Shown: positions 53,808 through 63,381, counted from the first letter of the stretch. The stretch is DNA of 64,000 nt from Nitrospira tepida (GCF_947241125.1 NZ_OX365700.1:1550001-1614000); one strand, 5' to 3'. The notes: generated by a model from the sequence alone, not told the origin. Program-made: numbers and translations.

Positions 53808-54854
53808 TTATATAACTCTCACTTCATATTGCCCATTTCCCCAAACCGCATACTTTCCCACATGGGTGTACTGGCCAAGGATCAGCAACGGCAGGAACTC
53901 TTCGAAGTCGCCCTCATACGTCACTTCGCCCACGAAGCCGCCCATGTCGTGGGCCTGACCGGTCTTCCAGGACCGGCGGTCGCGGTCTTCCCATCTGATC
54001 TTGCAACTCACGGTTCGGATGGCTTCCGCCCGTTCGCCGAAGGCTTTGAAGTCTACGTCGAGCGTGTCGTCGCAGTAGAAATGGCCGAGCGCGTTGATGC
54101 GGTCGCGCAGGCGCTTGATCAGGTGCTGGAACTCGGGGCGCTCAACAATCCTGCCGTCGGCTTTGAGGAGCGTCGGGGTGAGGAAGCGCACCGCTATCCG
54201 TTTTCGGTTATCCGTCGTCCGCGATCCGCGGTCCGTTGGCTGTAAGCTGTTCCCCGTGAACCGTTCAGAAGCGAGACGGCGGCAGTCATCGAAGGTTAAG
54301 CGGAATGAAGAGGGTCGAACCAATTGTGTTGCGGAAGAGTAAACCTCTTCTCCCTCAGGAGCTTGCTCACGGGTAACGGAAAACGGATGACAGGCAACGG
54401 CCTCGCGTAGCGCGAGCGCGCGAGCTAAAGCGTAGCGCCCTCGGCCGAGCCCGATGCCTTGGTCGCCCAACTCCCGGAACGTGACCGCAAAATAGGGAAA
54501 GTAGTCGAGCGCTCTGCCGATGAGGATCAGGTCGAAGGACAGGGCCTCGCCCGGTCCAGCCACCGTCTCAAGCCCGTTCGGCGGCCGGAACACGAAGGGC
54601 CGCGGAATGTCCTGATTCAGGCTCAGCCGGTCGCTGCCGGGCGGAGGGCTCGGCTCAAAGATCTGCCCGTACGGGCAAGTGGCTTTCATCGCGCAGGTCT
54701 GGCGGCAGTCGGCCGGCGTCGGACAGACCAGCCGTTTGAACGTGGCGCCGAAGGCGCCGCGGAGGGTGTTGCCGGGATTGCGCGGATGAAGGGCCAGGCG
54801 ATCTACCGCCTCTAACTCGAACCTGAAGTGGGCGAGGGAGAATGAGTTCAGCAT
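53808..54854 (-). CDS. cas6: CRISPR RNA endoribonuclease Cas6
   Basis: About 348 residues from the ATG at 54854 (MLNSFSLAHFRFELEAVDRL). Features of the Cas6 (PF10040) family: cysteine cluster CPTPADCRQTCAMKATCPYG near 45-60, a first glycine loop GIGLGRGRY near 137 and a C-terminal glycine-rich loop GQYTHVGKYAVWGNGQYEV. It cuts the pre-crRNA upstream of the ACTGAAAG handle and is the only Cas6 here, so it probably serves both I-B and III-B. Two stretches (residues about 150-163 and 203-222) consist of heptamer-derived codons. The earlier ATG at 54866 is also possible. Confidence 0.88.
   Translation of the reverse strand: MLNSFSLAHFRFELEAVDRLALHPRNPGNTLRGAFGATFKRLVCPTPADCRQTCAMKATCPYGQIFEPSPPPGSDRLSLNQDIPRPFVFRPPNGLETVAGPGEALSFDLILIGRALDYFPYFAVTFRELGDQGIGLGRGRYALARALALREAVACHPFSVTREQAPEGEEVYSSATQLVRPSSFRLTFDDCRRLASERFTGNSLQPTDRGSRTTDNRKRIAVRFLTPTLLKADGRIVERPEFQHLIKRLRDRINALGHFYCDDTLDVDFKAFGERAEAIRTVSCKIRWEDRDRRSWKTGQAHDMGGFVGEVTYEGDFEEFLPLLILGQYTHVGKYAVWGNGQYEVRVI
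54185..54425. repeat. two heptamer clusters inside the cas6 reading frame
   Basis: At 54188-54245 plus-strand units such as atccgtt, ttccgcg, gtccgcg, gtccgtt encode QPTDRGSRTTDNRKRIAV on the minus strand. At 54371-54403 units gggtaac, ggaaaac, ggatgac, aggcaac encode CHPFSVTRE. Both keep the frame open. Confidence 0.6.
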
Positions 54855-54892
54855 GGTACACAGCATTCAGAACAGACCCAGCGAATCATCTT

Positions 54893-56170
54893 TTACGCGT
54901 GCTCGAAAACTTTAAGTTCTTGAGGAAGCTGGTGCACGGTGACCTCACTTCTTTCGGATCGTGGAATACTTGCTAAAGCTTGCCGACAGAGTATGAGTCC
55001 AACGTTACCTTTGTTCTGCCACCGGGCTGAATCAATTGGTTCCAGTCCGTGTGCAAGGATGGAGGAGTTCCGCACCCCTAAGAAGTCTTGGACCTTGGAT
55101 TTGTTCTCGGCAAACCAGGCCCCAAGATGGTCGTCGTGCAGCTCTTGGAGAAGAGCCCACGAGGGAAACAAGGGAATTTGGATTTTGCCGGTGTCTGAGC
55201 GGTGACGTTCAAATGAAGCCCGACGCTGTGCCGGGATCTTCTGCAAGTCAACGTTCGAAGTGTCAATTCCGTGTTTCGCCCTCAGCCGCACTTGAGCTAT
55301 CAATTCCAGCGCTCGATAGATCCGTGCGGCTGCATCGTCATAGCGACCTTGAATCGCTCGCCGCTCTGCATTGAGAAACAGATCTTCAACTCGAAGATAG
55401 GGGTCTCTCGGCTCTACTCGGCAGAGATCATCCAGCATGATGCTGGACTCCTTGAGATACGGCCGGTATGGTTGCAATAGGGTCCGTGCTTCATCGTGAT
55501 TGAACCTGTCCCATGCATCGAGGCCTCGGCAGATCGCTAACCCGGCCCGCACCTTGTCCGAAAAGGATTCGCTGATTGGCATCTGGCCAATTCTTTCCAG
55601 CATAGAGGCTGCTCCCGCATAATCGAAGCGGGATAGGCGGGCCTGAACCTCTTCGAGCTTTCTTCTGCCTCTCAGGTCCCACACGGCGATGGGTCTGGAA
55701 AACTGGCTCCGATCTCTCACCTTTTCAAGGTCCGTGCGGGTCCCTGCAATCAAGTTCAATTCGCACCACTCCGAATCCACGGCCGCCAGAGCCAAGCCGG
55801 CGGTCATGGACTTGGTTCCCCCTGTATAGTCAGCGATAAGGCGGGCGTGAGGCTGCTCATGATGCAGCTTGATGAGAATCCGGATGGATTCGAGGTAACA
55901 CGCTTCGAGATTATCGAAGTGCTCAATCTTCACCACGTCAAATTGGTCGGGGGACAAACCAACCTGCGTTGGAATATTTGGAAGGTCGGGTTTGTCCAAT
56001 TTAGGGTCGCTCTTGATGATCTTGCCTTCGCCGATGACTTGCACGTACGAGCCCTTGGCGGTAGGGGTCTCGTCTGAGCACAAGAAAACCACTCGGTCCG
56101 GCTTCAGCGTTTGGATTGCCGTCACCAGTGGTTGATGTGACCCGCCCACGGTCAAAACGAGGATTGTCAT
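54893..56170 (-). CDS. CARF-HEPN Csm6-like protein (TIGR02710 family)
   Basis: From the ATG at 56170 it has 425 residues. The CARF domain starts MTILVLTVGGSHQPLVTAIQ and contains the ligand-site segment DYTGGTKSMTAGLALAAV near 113. A helical middle follows, and a C-terminal HEPN-type motif RNSSILAHG near 366 supplies the Arg and His of an RNase site. It would be activated by cyclic oligoadenylate made by Cas10 and degrade RNA nonspecifically. It lies 5 nt after cmr6 in the same operon and ahead of cas6. An earlier start to 56248 overlaps cmr6. Confidence 0.85.
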   Translation of the reverse strand: MTILVLTVGGSHQPLVTAIQTLKPDRVVFLCSDETPTAKGSYVQVIGEGKIIKSDPKLDKPDLPNIPTQVGLSPDQFDVVKIEHFDNLEACYLESIRILIKLHHEQPHARLIADYTGGTKSMTAGLALAAVDSEWCELNLIAGTRTDLEKVRDRSQFSRPIAVWDLRGRRKLEEVQARLSRFDYAGAASMLERIGQMPISESFSDKVRAGLAICRGLDAWDRFNHDEARTLLQPYRPYLKESSIMLDDLCRVEPRDPYLRVEDLFLNAERRAIQGRYDDAAARIYRALELIAQVRLRAKHGIDTSNVDLQKIPAQRRASFERHRSDTGKIQIPLFPSWALLQELHDDHLGAWFAENKSKVQDFLGVRNSSILAHGLEPIDSARWQNKGNVGLILCRQALASIPRSERSEVTVHQLPQELKVFEHA

Positions 56171-56175
56171 GGCTC

Positions 56176-57138
56176 TCACACGAAGTATCCGTAACCGGCG
56201 GCTGTCTTCGCTCCGGCTCCCAGGGTTTTCAGGCCCTCGATGAGCCAAGCCTTGGCTTTGTTGAGAGCATCCTTGGCTTCGTTAGTTCGCGTCCGGCACA
56301 GGAGGGCAAACTCGAATTCAACACCAGGTGAGACGGTCAAGAAAAAGATGGGGTTCGGACTCTGATCGTCAGATGGAGCCAACGCTTTGCCTTGCTTGTC
56401 TTTCTTCTGTTGGTACCAGTCGGGATAATGGGGGTTCATGATATCCACTTCGATCCAATTCTTTCCGGGCGGTGAGATGGGGATGGCATCCAGGACATCA
56501 ACCAGCCCCGCGGCCTTCTGTGTGCCGAAGATTGTTTCGTGTTCACCGTTGGACCTCGCGACTGCCAATGCCAGCCCTTTCAATCCTGAGCCTGGCAGCA
56601 TGGGGACGCCGTAGAGACGGTGAAATACGATGTTGGTTTCAAGCGGGCTCGCCCCTGCCAGCCCGATGGCCAAACGCCAATCAGTCTTGGCGCGGAACCG
56701 GCAGGCCAGCCCTTGTTGCTCTAACGGCTTGAGCCACGCTTCACGGCGAGCACGCCACTCAGTGGCTAACTTGCGAACTGGCTCAACATTGGCCGCCCTT
56801 GCCGCATGGTCGAGGTTATCCCGTTTGCGGTCTTCTTCTTTCTGTTTTCCGCTGCGGGTAGTGGTTACTACTTTGAAGTCCCACTGATTTGGGCCTTGAC
56901 GCACTGGTCCCCACCGAACAAACCGGGTGAGCCAAAGGCCTGGATGCACAGGGTGTTGAAGGCGGCGCAGCACTTCTTCTGCAACCTTGTCCTTGTGGGG
57001 GAGTGGAAGCCGGCTTAATTGAGGCGGCCCAGCTTGGCTGCCCGGCGAGCCTTGATGAGTTGGAGGCGGTCCAGGCCTCCCAGGTCCCCTGGGTGATGAC
57101 GAACCCGGCCTACTGCCTCTGCGATCCCAGGTTGGCAT
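56176..57138 (-). CDS. cmr6: type III-B RAMP protein Cmr6
   Basis: A 320-residue protein. The first 45 residues are Pro/Gly/Ser-rich and probably disordered. The RAMP signature is VFHRLYGVPMLPGSGLKGLA near 175 and the glycine-rich loop GAGAKTAAGYGYF closes the protein. It caps the 3' end of the crRNA in the Cmr complex. Three bases after cmr5. Confidence 0.92.
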   Translation of the reverse strand: MPTWDRRGSRPGSSSPRGPGRPGPPPTHQGSPGSQAGPPQLSRLPLPHKDKVAEEVLRRLQHPVHPGLWLTRFVRWGPVRQGPNQWDFKVVTTTRSGKQKEEDRKRDNLDHAARAANVEPVRKLATEWRARREAWLKPLEQQGLACRFRAKTDWRLAIGLAGASPLETNIVFHRLYGVPMLPGSGLKGLALAVARSNGEHETIFGTQKAAGLVDVLDAIPISPPGKNWIEVDIMNPHYPDWYQQKKDKQGKALAPSDDQSPNPIFFLTVSPGVEFEFALLCRTRTNEAKDALNKAKAWLIEGLKTLGAGAKTAAGYGYFV

Positions 57139-57141
57139 ACT

Positions 57142-57543
57142 TCATCCTCGCGCTGTTCCACGTTCGGGTTTTTCGATGGCGGCCTCGGCGAAGCGCTTGA
57201 GCCATTGCAGATAGGCTAAAGCTTCGGTTGTTGCCATACGGTAGCCTCGGCTGTCACCGTCCATCAGCGCTTTGAGAACTCCGTCCTTCCCTTTGGCGTA
57301 GTCAAATCGCTCGAGCCACTCCTCCAGATCGGCAAGAGCCATGGCGTGGTGACCTTTCCCCTTGCTGGCAAGAAAGGCCATGGTCTGACCAAGCCCGCAC
57401 TGTTGGATCATGGCAGGAAGCCCCATCACAAGCTGGCGATACTCGCCGGCAAGTTTTCCATTAGTCTCTCCACCGGCGTCCCGGTTTTTCTGGATGCGAT
57501 CATGCGCGAACTTGGCGCGATCCTGCTCAGCGAGCCTTCCCAT
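57142..57543 (-). CDS. cmr5: type III-B small subunit Cmr5
   Basis: From the ATG at 57543 (GGGAGG upstream), 133 residues, helical: LAEQDRAKFAHDRIQKNRD, YRQLVMGLPAMIQQCGLGQT and ALAYLQWLKRFAEAAIEK are typical of Cmr5. It lines the inner filament. Overlaps cmr4 by 17 nt. Confidence 0.9.
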   Translation of the reverse strand: MGRLAEQDRAKFAHDRIQKNRDAGGETNGKLAGEYRQLVMGLPAMIQQCGLGQTMAFLASKGKGHHAMALADLEEWLERFDYAKGKDGVLKALMDGDSRGYRMATTEALAYLQWLKRFAEAAIEKPERGTARG

Positions 57544-58456
57544 CGTTGCCTCCCCCGAAACGCACCAACGCGAACCCTCGTCCGGTGGTCTCGTCTCCAC
57601 CTACTTGGATTCGTTGGCCGTCAAAGGTCTTGATCTTTTGAGACACCCACGCGGCGGTCCAACTGGCCTGCTTGTTGTCGGCCATTGGATCTTGAAGCAA
57701 GACTAGCGCGCAGAAGGCGCTGTCGCTCGGTACGTGTTCCTCCGTCCAGAGTGCACCTGGCTGAACGGTCTTCGTGTTCTCATCCAAACGGACACGCGTG
57801 ACAATTTCTGTGGCCGTCTTTGCGAATTCGCGGAACTCATTATCTGGAAGAACCACGAGGTCGGCAGCAAGCTTGGTTTTCCAGAAGCCAAAGGCCGCGT
57901 CGTTTGTGAACAGTTGTCGGCTCAGCCAGTCGCCTAACTGCTTAATGTCCTGATTCGCCTCCGCAGTATAGGAGAATTCTTCGAGGATGATTGGACCCTG
58001 CTGTGCAGAACCCGAAAGAAGTGCTGAACCAGTGGGGACAAGCGCACCGTCCTTGGCCGGTGGAGCCGGCACATTAGGCAGACCGTCGAGGCCGCAGTGT
58101 GTAAGGTCGCGTCTGAGCCGTGCCAACACATGAGGGCAAGTCGTCCAAGCAAAGACGGTCCCAATCGCCCTCACAGGGAACAGGAGGATACGTGCGTCTG
58201 TGAACGAAATCGCGCCAGCATGTTTATCGGCTTCGCCAGTCTCAGGCCCGAACATCGCCGCGATTTCGTCAGACTGCCAGTTGCACTCCCGTGCTAGAGA
58301 TCGAAAGACACCCTTGAGGCTCGATCCCTGGATGATGGGATAGTCTGTGTAGCGTTCGCGCTGAATCGGAAGGTCAACCGTCCCCACCTGCGCTCCTGTT
58401 CCCGGATGCAAGGGGGTCTCGGTATAGAGAAAAAGCGGAATTGCGAGCTTTGCCAT
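57527..58456 (-). CDS. cmr4: type III-B backbone nuclease Cmr4
   Basis: From the ATG at 58456 (GGGAGGT upstream), 309 residues. Cas7-like RAMP: LFLYTETPLHPGTGAQVGTVD (the conserved Asp and His of the RNA-cutting loop), IIQGSSLKGVFRSLA and a closing IQVGGDETTGRGFALVRF. Repeated copies cut target RNA at 6-nt intervals. Overlaps cmr5. Confidence 0.93.
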   Translation of the reverse strand: MAKLAIPLFLYTETPLHPGTGAQVGTVDLPIQRERYTDYPIIQGSSLKGVFRSLARECNWQSDEIAAMFGPETGEADKHAGAISFTDARILLFPVRAIGTVFAWTTCPHVLARLRRDLTHCGLDGLPNVPAPPAKDGALVPTGSALLSGSAQQGPIILEEFSYTAEANQDIKQLGDWLSRQLFTNDAAFGFWKTKLAADLVVLPDNEFREFAKTATEIVTRVRLDENTKTVQPGALWTEEHVPSDSAFCALVLLQDPMADNKQASWTAAWVSQKIKTFDGQRIQVGGDETTGRGFALVRFGGGNDGKAR

Positions 58457-58458
58457 GC

Positions 58459-59634
58459 TTACCACCTCCCAACGAGGGCGAGCCCAAAACCGAACTCGGC
58501 TCCCCAATCCGTCATCGTCTGACCGTGGACTGAGAACACGTCCTCTCCTGGCCCATCGATGAGTTCAAAGAAATACACGCTTCCTGCAGGCACGGTCGGC
58601 CGCATCGGGCGAGGCTGCCCGCCACGGCCACCTCTCCCAAGTTCCCAGCCGCTGACTCTGAGCGGCGAGCCGATGGCTGCCGCAACCAGACGGACACGGG
58701 TTTTCGCTCCGGGCAGTGTCCCGGTGAGTTGATCTCCCAAGAAGCTCGGCTTCCATGTCCATCTAGCCGTGTCACTGCCAAATAGGGCGGGTGAAACGAA
58801 GTAAAGGAGAAAACGACGCTCTCGTCCGATATGTTCAGCAGGCAACGCCGGCCATTGAATATCTGAGATAGTCTGATAGTGTCCCGCTCGACCTTCGCCG
58901 CCAATGTCCAGAAATCCCTGCACCGGCAGGCTTGGTAATCCGGTGAAGGAGATAGCAAGCCCCCAGTCATCCTGGAGCCGAAGAGCGTCCACGATGAAGA
59001 ACTGACCGGACTGTGCCGTCCTGCGGCCTCGCTGCAAACCGATTCCGACCCTGGGTTCCTCGACGAGGATTCCGTTTTCTCCACGCGTGCGAGTTGGGTC
59101 GAGACCTTGGAGAATTTCACCTTCCAGGAGCGTTTGAAGCGTAGGAGCATCCACCCACCCTTCAAGGTGTTCCACCGGCTCTGCTCCGGCAACACCCAGC
59201 GGACGGAGGCCGGCAGGAAGCCCTGTCACCTCAGCTCCCTGCTGGGGACAAAGGAAATGCCAGCTTGTCTTCCCCTTGACGCGGACCACGTGTCTAGGGA
59301 GAGGGAAGTAGGTGGTAAGTGAACCTTTTATCTGGTGGGCCGGCAAAACATAGCGAAGGCGAAACGGTCCGGGATTGCCGGGAGTGCCAACTTCCTGGCG
59401 GAGGGGACACTCGGGCACTGAACCACACTTCGGGCAAGCCGGACCACCATCACGTTCAGCGTACTTGTCCAGGTTGCCGCAGTTTTCCACCAGCACTTTG
59501 GATCGCAACGCGCCTTGAACAGTGAACGGCGAAGGAGGGAAGACCGACTTGGCATGATGGTCCTCGCCCGCTGAGAATGGACGACCATCCCGGAAGACCC
59601 ACACATCGAGCGGTTCTAGAAAGATGGTCCTCAT
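58459..59634 (-). CDS. cmr3: type III-B subunit Cmr3
   Basis: From the ATG at 59634 (GGGGAGGA upstream), 391 residues. Cas5-like RAMP: MRTIFLEPLDVWVFRDGRPF near the start, PPSPFTVQGALRSK, and a four-Cys insertion CPKCGSVPECPL near 70-80 that may bind zinc. It binds the crRNA 5' handle beside Cas10. Overlaps cmr2 by 4 nt. Confidence 0.92.
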   Translation of the reverse strand: MRTIFLEPLDVWVFRDGRPFSAGEDHHAKSVFPPSPFTVQGALRSKVLVENCGNLDKYAERDGGPACPKCGSVPECPLRQEVGTPGNPGPFRLRYVLPAHQIKGSLTTYFPLPRHVVRVKGKTSWHFLCPQQGAEVTGLPAGLRPLGVAGAEPVEHLEGWVDAPTLQTLLEGEILQGLDPTRTRGENGILVEEPRVGIGLQRGRRTAQSGQFFIVDALRLQDDWGLAISFTGLPSLPVQGFLDIGGEGRAGHYQTISDIQWPALPAEHIGRERRFLLYFVSPALFGSDTARWTWKPSFLGDQLTGTLPGAKTRVRLVAAAIGSPLRVSGWELGRGGRGGQPRPMRPTVPAGSVYFFELIDGPGEDVFSVHGQTMTDWGAEFGFGLALVGRW

Positions 59635-62360
59635 CGTCCTCCCCGCGCTAAAAATACCGCGGCCTCCAAGGCTGCAAGCCATTCTTCGCGGCATGGCGTC
59701 TGGTTCCGCAGTTCCCAGATTGCAGATCGCACAGTGTCCTGAGAGAGTTGAGTCTTCTCGGCCTGGCCATTGTCCCAGTGACGGCCCAGTTCACGTTTGA
59801 CAAGTAGTTGAATTGCCTCCGGCGGAAGCTGTTTGGCCTCTGGCCGTTCAAGCAAACCTTTCAGGATCGAAAAGAATCGCGGAGAGAGCGCTTTTTCTCG
59901 CACCGCTGTGGTAATCGCGGAAAGGTCGTGAACGGGATCGGCACTCCGGTCCTTATTCGTCCAGCGAATCCGGCAGTGGGTGGGCTGGCCGCTCCGGCGC
60001 ATGATCCGTACGGCCAGCACATCTTTGCTATCGGTGGACTTCGCCCACTCTTCAGCACGCCGTGATTCCTCCACTGCGACTTGAAGCGGATACTTGTGGT
60101 GGAAGATCACGAGGCTGCCGGACAAGCCCGCTCGGCTCCCGAATGTCTGGATTAACTCACCGTTGATCCAGTAAAAGCCTCGCCCTTTGCTGAACCCTGG
60201 AATTTTCTTGCTGTCTTCGACTTCCATGTGGCCACCAAAGGCCAGTCGTATGTCGTGGGCTAGCTCTAAGGCGTCATTGAGCGACACCAACGCGAGGACA
60301 TCGTCGCCTCCGGCATAGATCAAGTATGCGAGCTTCTCGCGGACCAAAGTCGGCACCACGGTCAGGGCAAAGGCATTGCAGGCCCGGCTAATCGCCGCGT
60401 GGGTGGCTGGCGTCATCCGGCGTTGCTTTTGCCACAAAGGGTGATCTGTGGGAAGTAGTCCACGAAGCCAATCGCCTATGTCAGGATGCAGTGTTTGATC
60501 CAGCAGGACTGATCGGTCTCCACCAAGCCATTTCCCCATGTCATCGCCGTCCATTCGAAGCAGGGCGAGATATTGGAATGGGGGAGCAATGTCCAGATGC
60601 TCTGCTTCCCGAACAAGGGCGCGAGCAGCTTTCGCCATTTCGGGAGCGACACGAATTTCTTCAAGCTCATGTTCCGGCTCGGTGGAGACCCAGAAACATT
60701 CGCCGTCAATCCGGGCGAAATCTTGTGCGTGTCCGCGATCGGATTCGGGTAGCCACTTGGTCGCTTGCCAGACCTTCGAGAGAGTCCATGCGTCCAGGTT
60801 CCCATCTGCCTTGGCAGTATCAACCAACGCTTGAATGGCCGGTTTTAGACGAGAAAAGGTTCCACTCTGTAAGACTGCGAACTTGAAGGGAGCGGCGGCA
60901 ATTTCGCTCGTGGATGGCACGCCGTGAGCTTTATTGAGTTCGCTTGTGAGAATTTCTGGCCCTAGACGTTTCACGAGGCATACCGCACACAAGGCCTCTC
61001 CTTTCTTGACGCGGATAGCTTTTGCGTCGCCAAGCTTCCTCCACCAGCCTTTACCCTCGTGCGTTGACGGATGAATCACCCCCCGATGACCGCACAGGCT
61101 GCACTTCAATCCCGGCTCTTCGCCCGATTCAAAGACGCGGGTTGCTTTGGCTCCACCCAGTGTAAGATCCACGGCTCGGTATGCGGCTCCATAGAAAGCC
61201 CCCGCGTTTGGGCGGTACTCGCGGATCCCATCAAGGTTAATCGTTGAAATACTCGGCAGACCACATAGACGTGTCTTGAGGATGGTTTCACATCGGGTAA
61301 GATCGCTCGGCCATGGGAAGGCCGCCCAATAGGCCTCCAGGTGCGCCGGGATCTGGCGGTCAAAAAATGCCGCGATGTCATCGGTGGATGTATTGGTGTA
61401 CCTGGCAAACTCCTGATACGCATCCTGTCCAAGCTTCTTCCATGCCTTATGAAGGGCTGAGACACAGTCCTCGGCAATCCCCTTGGCCTTATCCTGTGGA
61501 ACGACCGCGAGAAAACGGTTCGGGAGCGAAGCTTCCCGACCAGGGTCTCGTGCTCCGGGAATCGGTAAATGGAGTGGTTCTTGTTGGAGCCACTGATCCA
61601 AGAGGGGCTGCCGCCAGAGAGCGGGGAACAGCACCGCGTCCGGACCGAAGGCTTGCGCGAGAGGAAGAATCGCCCGGCTGGCAAGCCAGGACAGGATGAA
61701 CGAACCGGCCCAGAGATCCGCAGTGCGGCGGGCAGTTCCGATGAATCCCTGCACGGGGCCGAACGACACGAGCAGTAACGCAGGTTCTTGCTTCTGCCAC
61801 AAGATCGGTGCAAGCGCCGACACCAGCCGTTGGTGGTCCCAGATCGAGTGGTCCGGCATTCTCGTTTCAGCCGGTAGATACTCCCATAGAATTCCCATCC
61901 GGTCGCGGCCTTCTCCGCCCTTTGCCAGATATTCGGGCAACAGTCGCCAGAGAGCCCAGAATCTCCGTTCCGACGTCGTTGACCCGCTACCATCCAGTGC
62001 ATCAAGAAGCTGCTTCACAGCGTGGTCAACCTCAGCACGGGCTTTGTCGGGTTCAACTCCAATCCATCCCCACTGGCCTAGATCAATTGCGTCCCCGGAC
62101 AAAGGATGGCGCAATACTGGCTTATTGCTCCACCGAAGGTCCGGAGCGCCTCCCAGGAACTTTTCCCGGTCGGCGGCAGAAGCCAGATGATCGGCTTCCT
62201 TAATTGCATCTTCGGCTCCTTGCGGAGCCGGGCCTACAAGCCGCTCAGCCAGTTCTCGTCCGCGCGCTGCGTGCCCACCTTCAAACAAAATCAGTGCCTT
62301 CTCAGGCGGATCGTGCAGAAACGCGTGGACTTTCAGACGCCACACTGCCTCGTCGGTCAT
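59631..62360 (-). CDS. cmr2: type III-B large subunit Cas10/Cmr2 with polymerase and HD-like motifs
   Basis: From the ATG at 62360, 909 residues. An N-terminal HD motif VHAFLHDPPEKALIL near 9-20, the Cmr2 segment LLVSFGPVQGFIGTARRTADLWAGS near 220, zinc-finger cysteines CSLCG near 418 and CAVC near 458, and the palm motif YAGGDDVLALV near 683. The intact GGDD predicts cyclic oligoadenylate synthesis after target RNA binding, feeding the CARF proteins. Translationally coupled to cmr3. A longer frame upstream overlaps cmr1 and is rejected. Confidence 0.95.
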   Translation of the reverse strand: MTDEAVWRLKVHAFLHDPPEKALILFEGGHAARGRELAERLVGPAPQGAEDAIKEADHLASAADREKFLGGAPDLRWSNKPVLRHPLSGDAIDLGQWGWIGVEPDKARAEVDHAVKQLLDALDGSGSTTSERRFWALWRLLPEYLAKGGEGRDRMGILWEYLPAETRMPDHSIWDHQRLVSALAPILWQKQEPALLLVSFGPVQGFIGTARRTADLWAGSFILSWLASRAILPLAQAFGPDAVLFPALWRQPLLDQWLQQEPLHLPIPGARDPGREASLPNRFLAVVPQDKAKGIAEDCVSALHKAWKKLGQDAYQEFARYTNTSTDDIAAFFDRQIPAHLEAYWAAFPWPSDLTRCETILKTRLCGLPSISTINLDGIREYRPNAGAFYGAAYRAVDLTLGGAKATRVFESGEEPGLKCSLCGHRGVIHPSTHEGKGWWRKLGDAKAIRVKKGEALCAVCLVKRLGPEILTSELNKAHGVPSTSEIAAAPFKFAVLQSGTFSRLKPAIQALVDTAKADGNLDAWTLSKVWQATKWLPESDRGHAQDFARIDGECFWVSTEPEHELEEIRVAPEMAKAARALVREAEHLDIAPPFQYLALLRMDGDDMGKWLGGDRSVLLDQTLHPDIGDWLRGLLPTDHPLWQKQRRMTPATHAAISRACNAFALTVVPTLVREKLAYLIYAGGDDVLALVSLNDALELAHDIRLAFGGHMEVEDSKKIPGFSKGRGFYWINGELIQTFGSRAGLSGSLVIFHHKYPLQVAVEESRRAEEWAKSTDSKDVLAVRIMRRSGQPTHCRIRWTNKDRSADPVHDLSAITTAVREKALSPRFFSILKGLLERPEAKQLPPEAIQLLVKRELGRHWDNGQAEKTQLSQDTVRSAIWELRNQTPCREEWLAALEAAVFLARGGR

Positions 62361-62379
62361 GAATTTCTCCCTCTCATGT

Positions 62380-63381
62380 TCATCGTCTTGGACCTCGACT
62401 AAAGCTTGGTTGTGGCGCGCTGGCTGTCTCAAAACCTTGTGCGAAGTTGCCCACCACTTCAGCCTGACGAACTTCCCCTTCGCCGGATTTGATCCAATCG
62501 ACAAACGGTCGTTTAATCACGACGAGAAGCCAACGAAACTTTTGGCCGTCCGGAATCACTTTCAGCATCGCTGGAGAAGCCAATCGTTCACTGTCATGAC
62601 CATCCACAATAATCTTGTCCCCATTGGCGCCCCGGTATTTCATGATGGGCCATCCGAGACCTGGCAAAGCCATGCGGCCTTTGTTCTCCTTCACCTTGGT
62701 GCGTTGCCCTCTGTAATGGTTGCCAGCAGCTTTGACTGCGTCTTGCCACTTTGCGAAAGACTCTGAGCCGACAACAAGCTCAATTGGAAGCGACTTCCGA
62801 GCATCACCAAGGGTCCTTTCAATATTCGTCTTGCCAGCAGGCATGCTGCTGCCTGAGGGCAATTGCGACGAAAACCACAGTGATCCCGCACATCGCCGAC
62901 TCCTCATACCAATTGAGCCAAACAGGACCCATTGGGCGACCAGATCGTCCAGTTGCCTTAGAACTTGTTCCCCATTCTGGATAGATGGGGGAACGATCGC
63001 CTCCAGTTTGAAACTGGTTCCTGCCGCGAGTGCCGGCCGTGTGATCGGTTGGCTTGAGTTTCTCTCCGGCCTCAATGGGAACCAGAGATACTGATGGTCA
63101 AACGGGAGGTCGCGATAGCTCGGGGTTTCTGCCTTCAAAGGACCATCCGGGCGAATCCTCAAGATCAAACGTTGTCCTTTATCTGTCGAACCAAACAAAT
63201 CTGATTCCTTCTTCCGAATCTGTTCCAATGAGGTGCCTGCTCCATGTTCCGCAAGACGAAACCACCAACGGAGACAACCTCGGATGCTAGGCACGCGCAA
63301 CTCAGGCTGTTGTTGATCTGCGCCGGCCAGGAATGCCGGGGTCACGAGCTTGATCTCATACGACCGCCGATTCAGGTTCAT
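62380..63381 (-). CDS. cmr1: type III-B RAMP protein Cmr1
   Basis: A 333-residue protein starting MNLNRRSYEIKLVTPAFLAGA. RAMP signatures are LRVPSIRGCLRWWFRL near 28 and LFGSIGMRSRRCAGSLWF near 153. It binds the crRNA 3' end and target. First gene of the cmr operon in this window, 19 nt ahead of cmr2. Confidence 0.93.
   Translation of the reverse strand: MNLNRRSYEIKLVTPAFLAGADQQQPELRVPSIRGCLRWWFRLAEHGAGTSLEQIRKKESDLFGSTDKGQRLILRIRPDGPLKAETPSYRDLPFDHQYLWFPLRPERNSSQPITRPALAAGTSFKLEAIVPPSIQNGEQVLRQLDDLVAQWVLFGSIGMRSRRCAGSLWFSSQLPSGSSMPAGKTNIERTLGDARKSLPIELVVGSESFAKWQDAVKAAGNHYRGQRTKVKENKGRMALPGLGWPIMKYRGANGDKIIVDGHDSERLASPAMLKVIPDGQKFRWLLVVIKRPFVDWIKSGEGEVRQAEVVGNFAQGFETASAPQPSFSRGPRR

Noticed and set aside
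59695-62504. Extended starts of cmr2, cmr3, cmr4 and cmr5
   Set aside because: Each adds residues overlapping the upstream gene; internal ATGs with GGAGG-type sites begin the family-like sequence.
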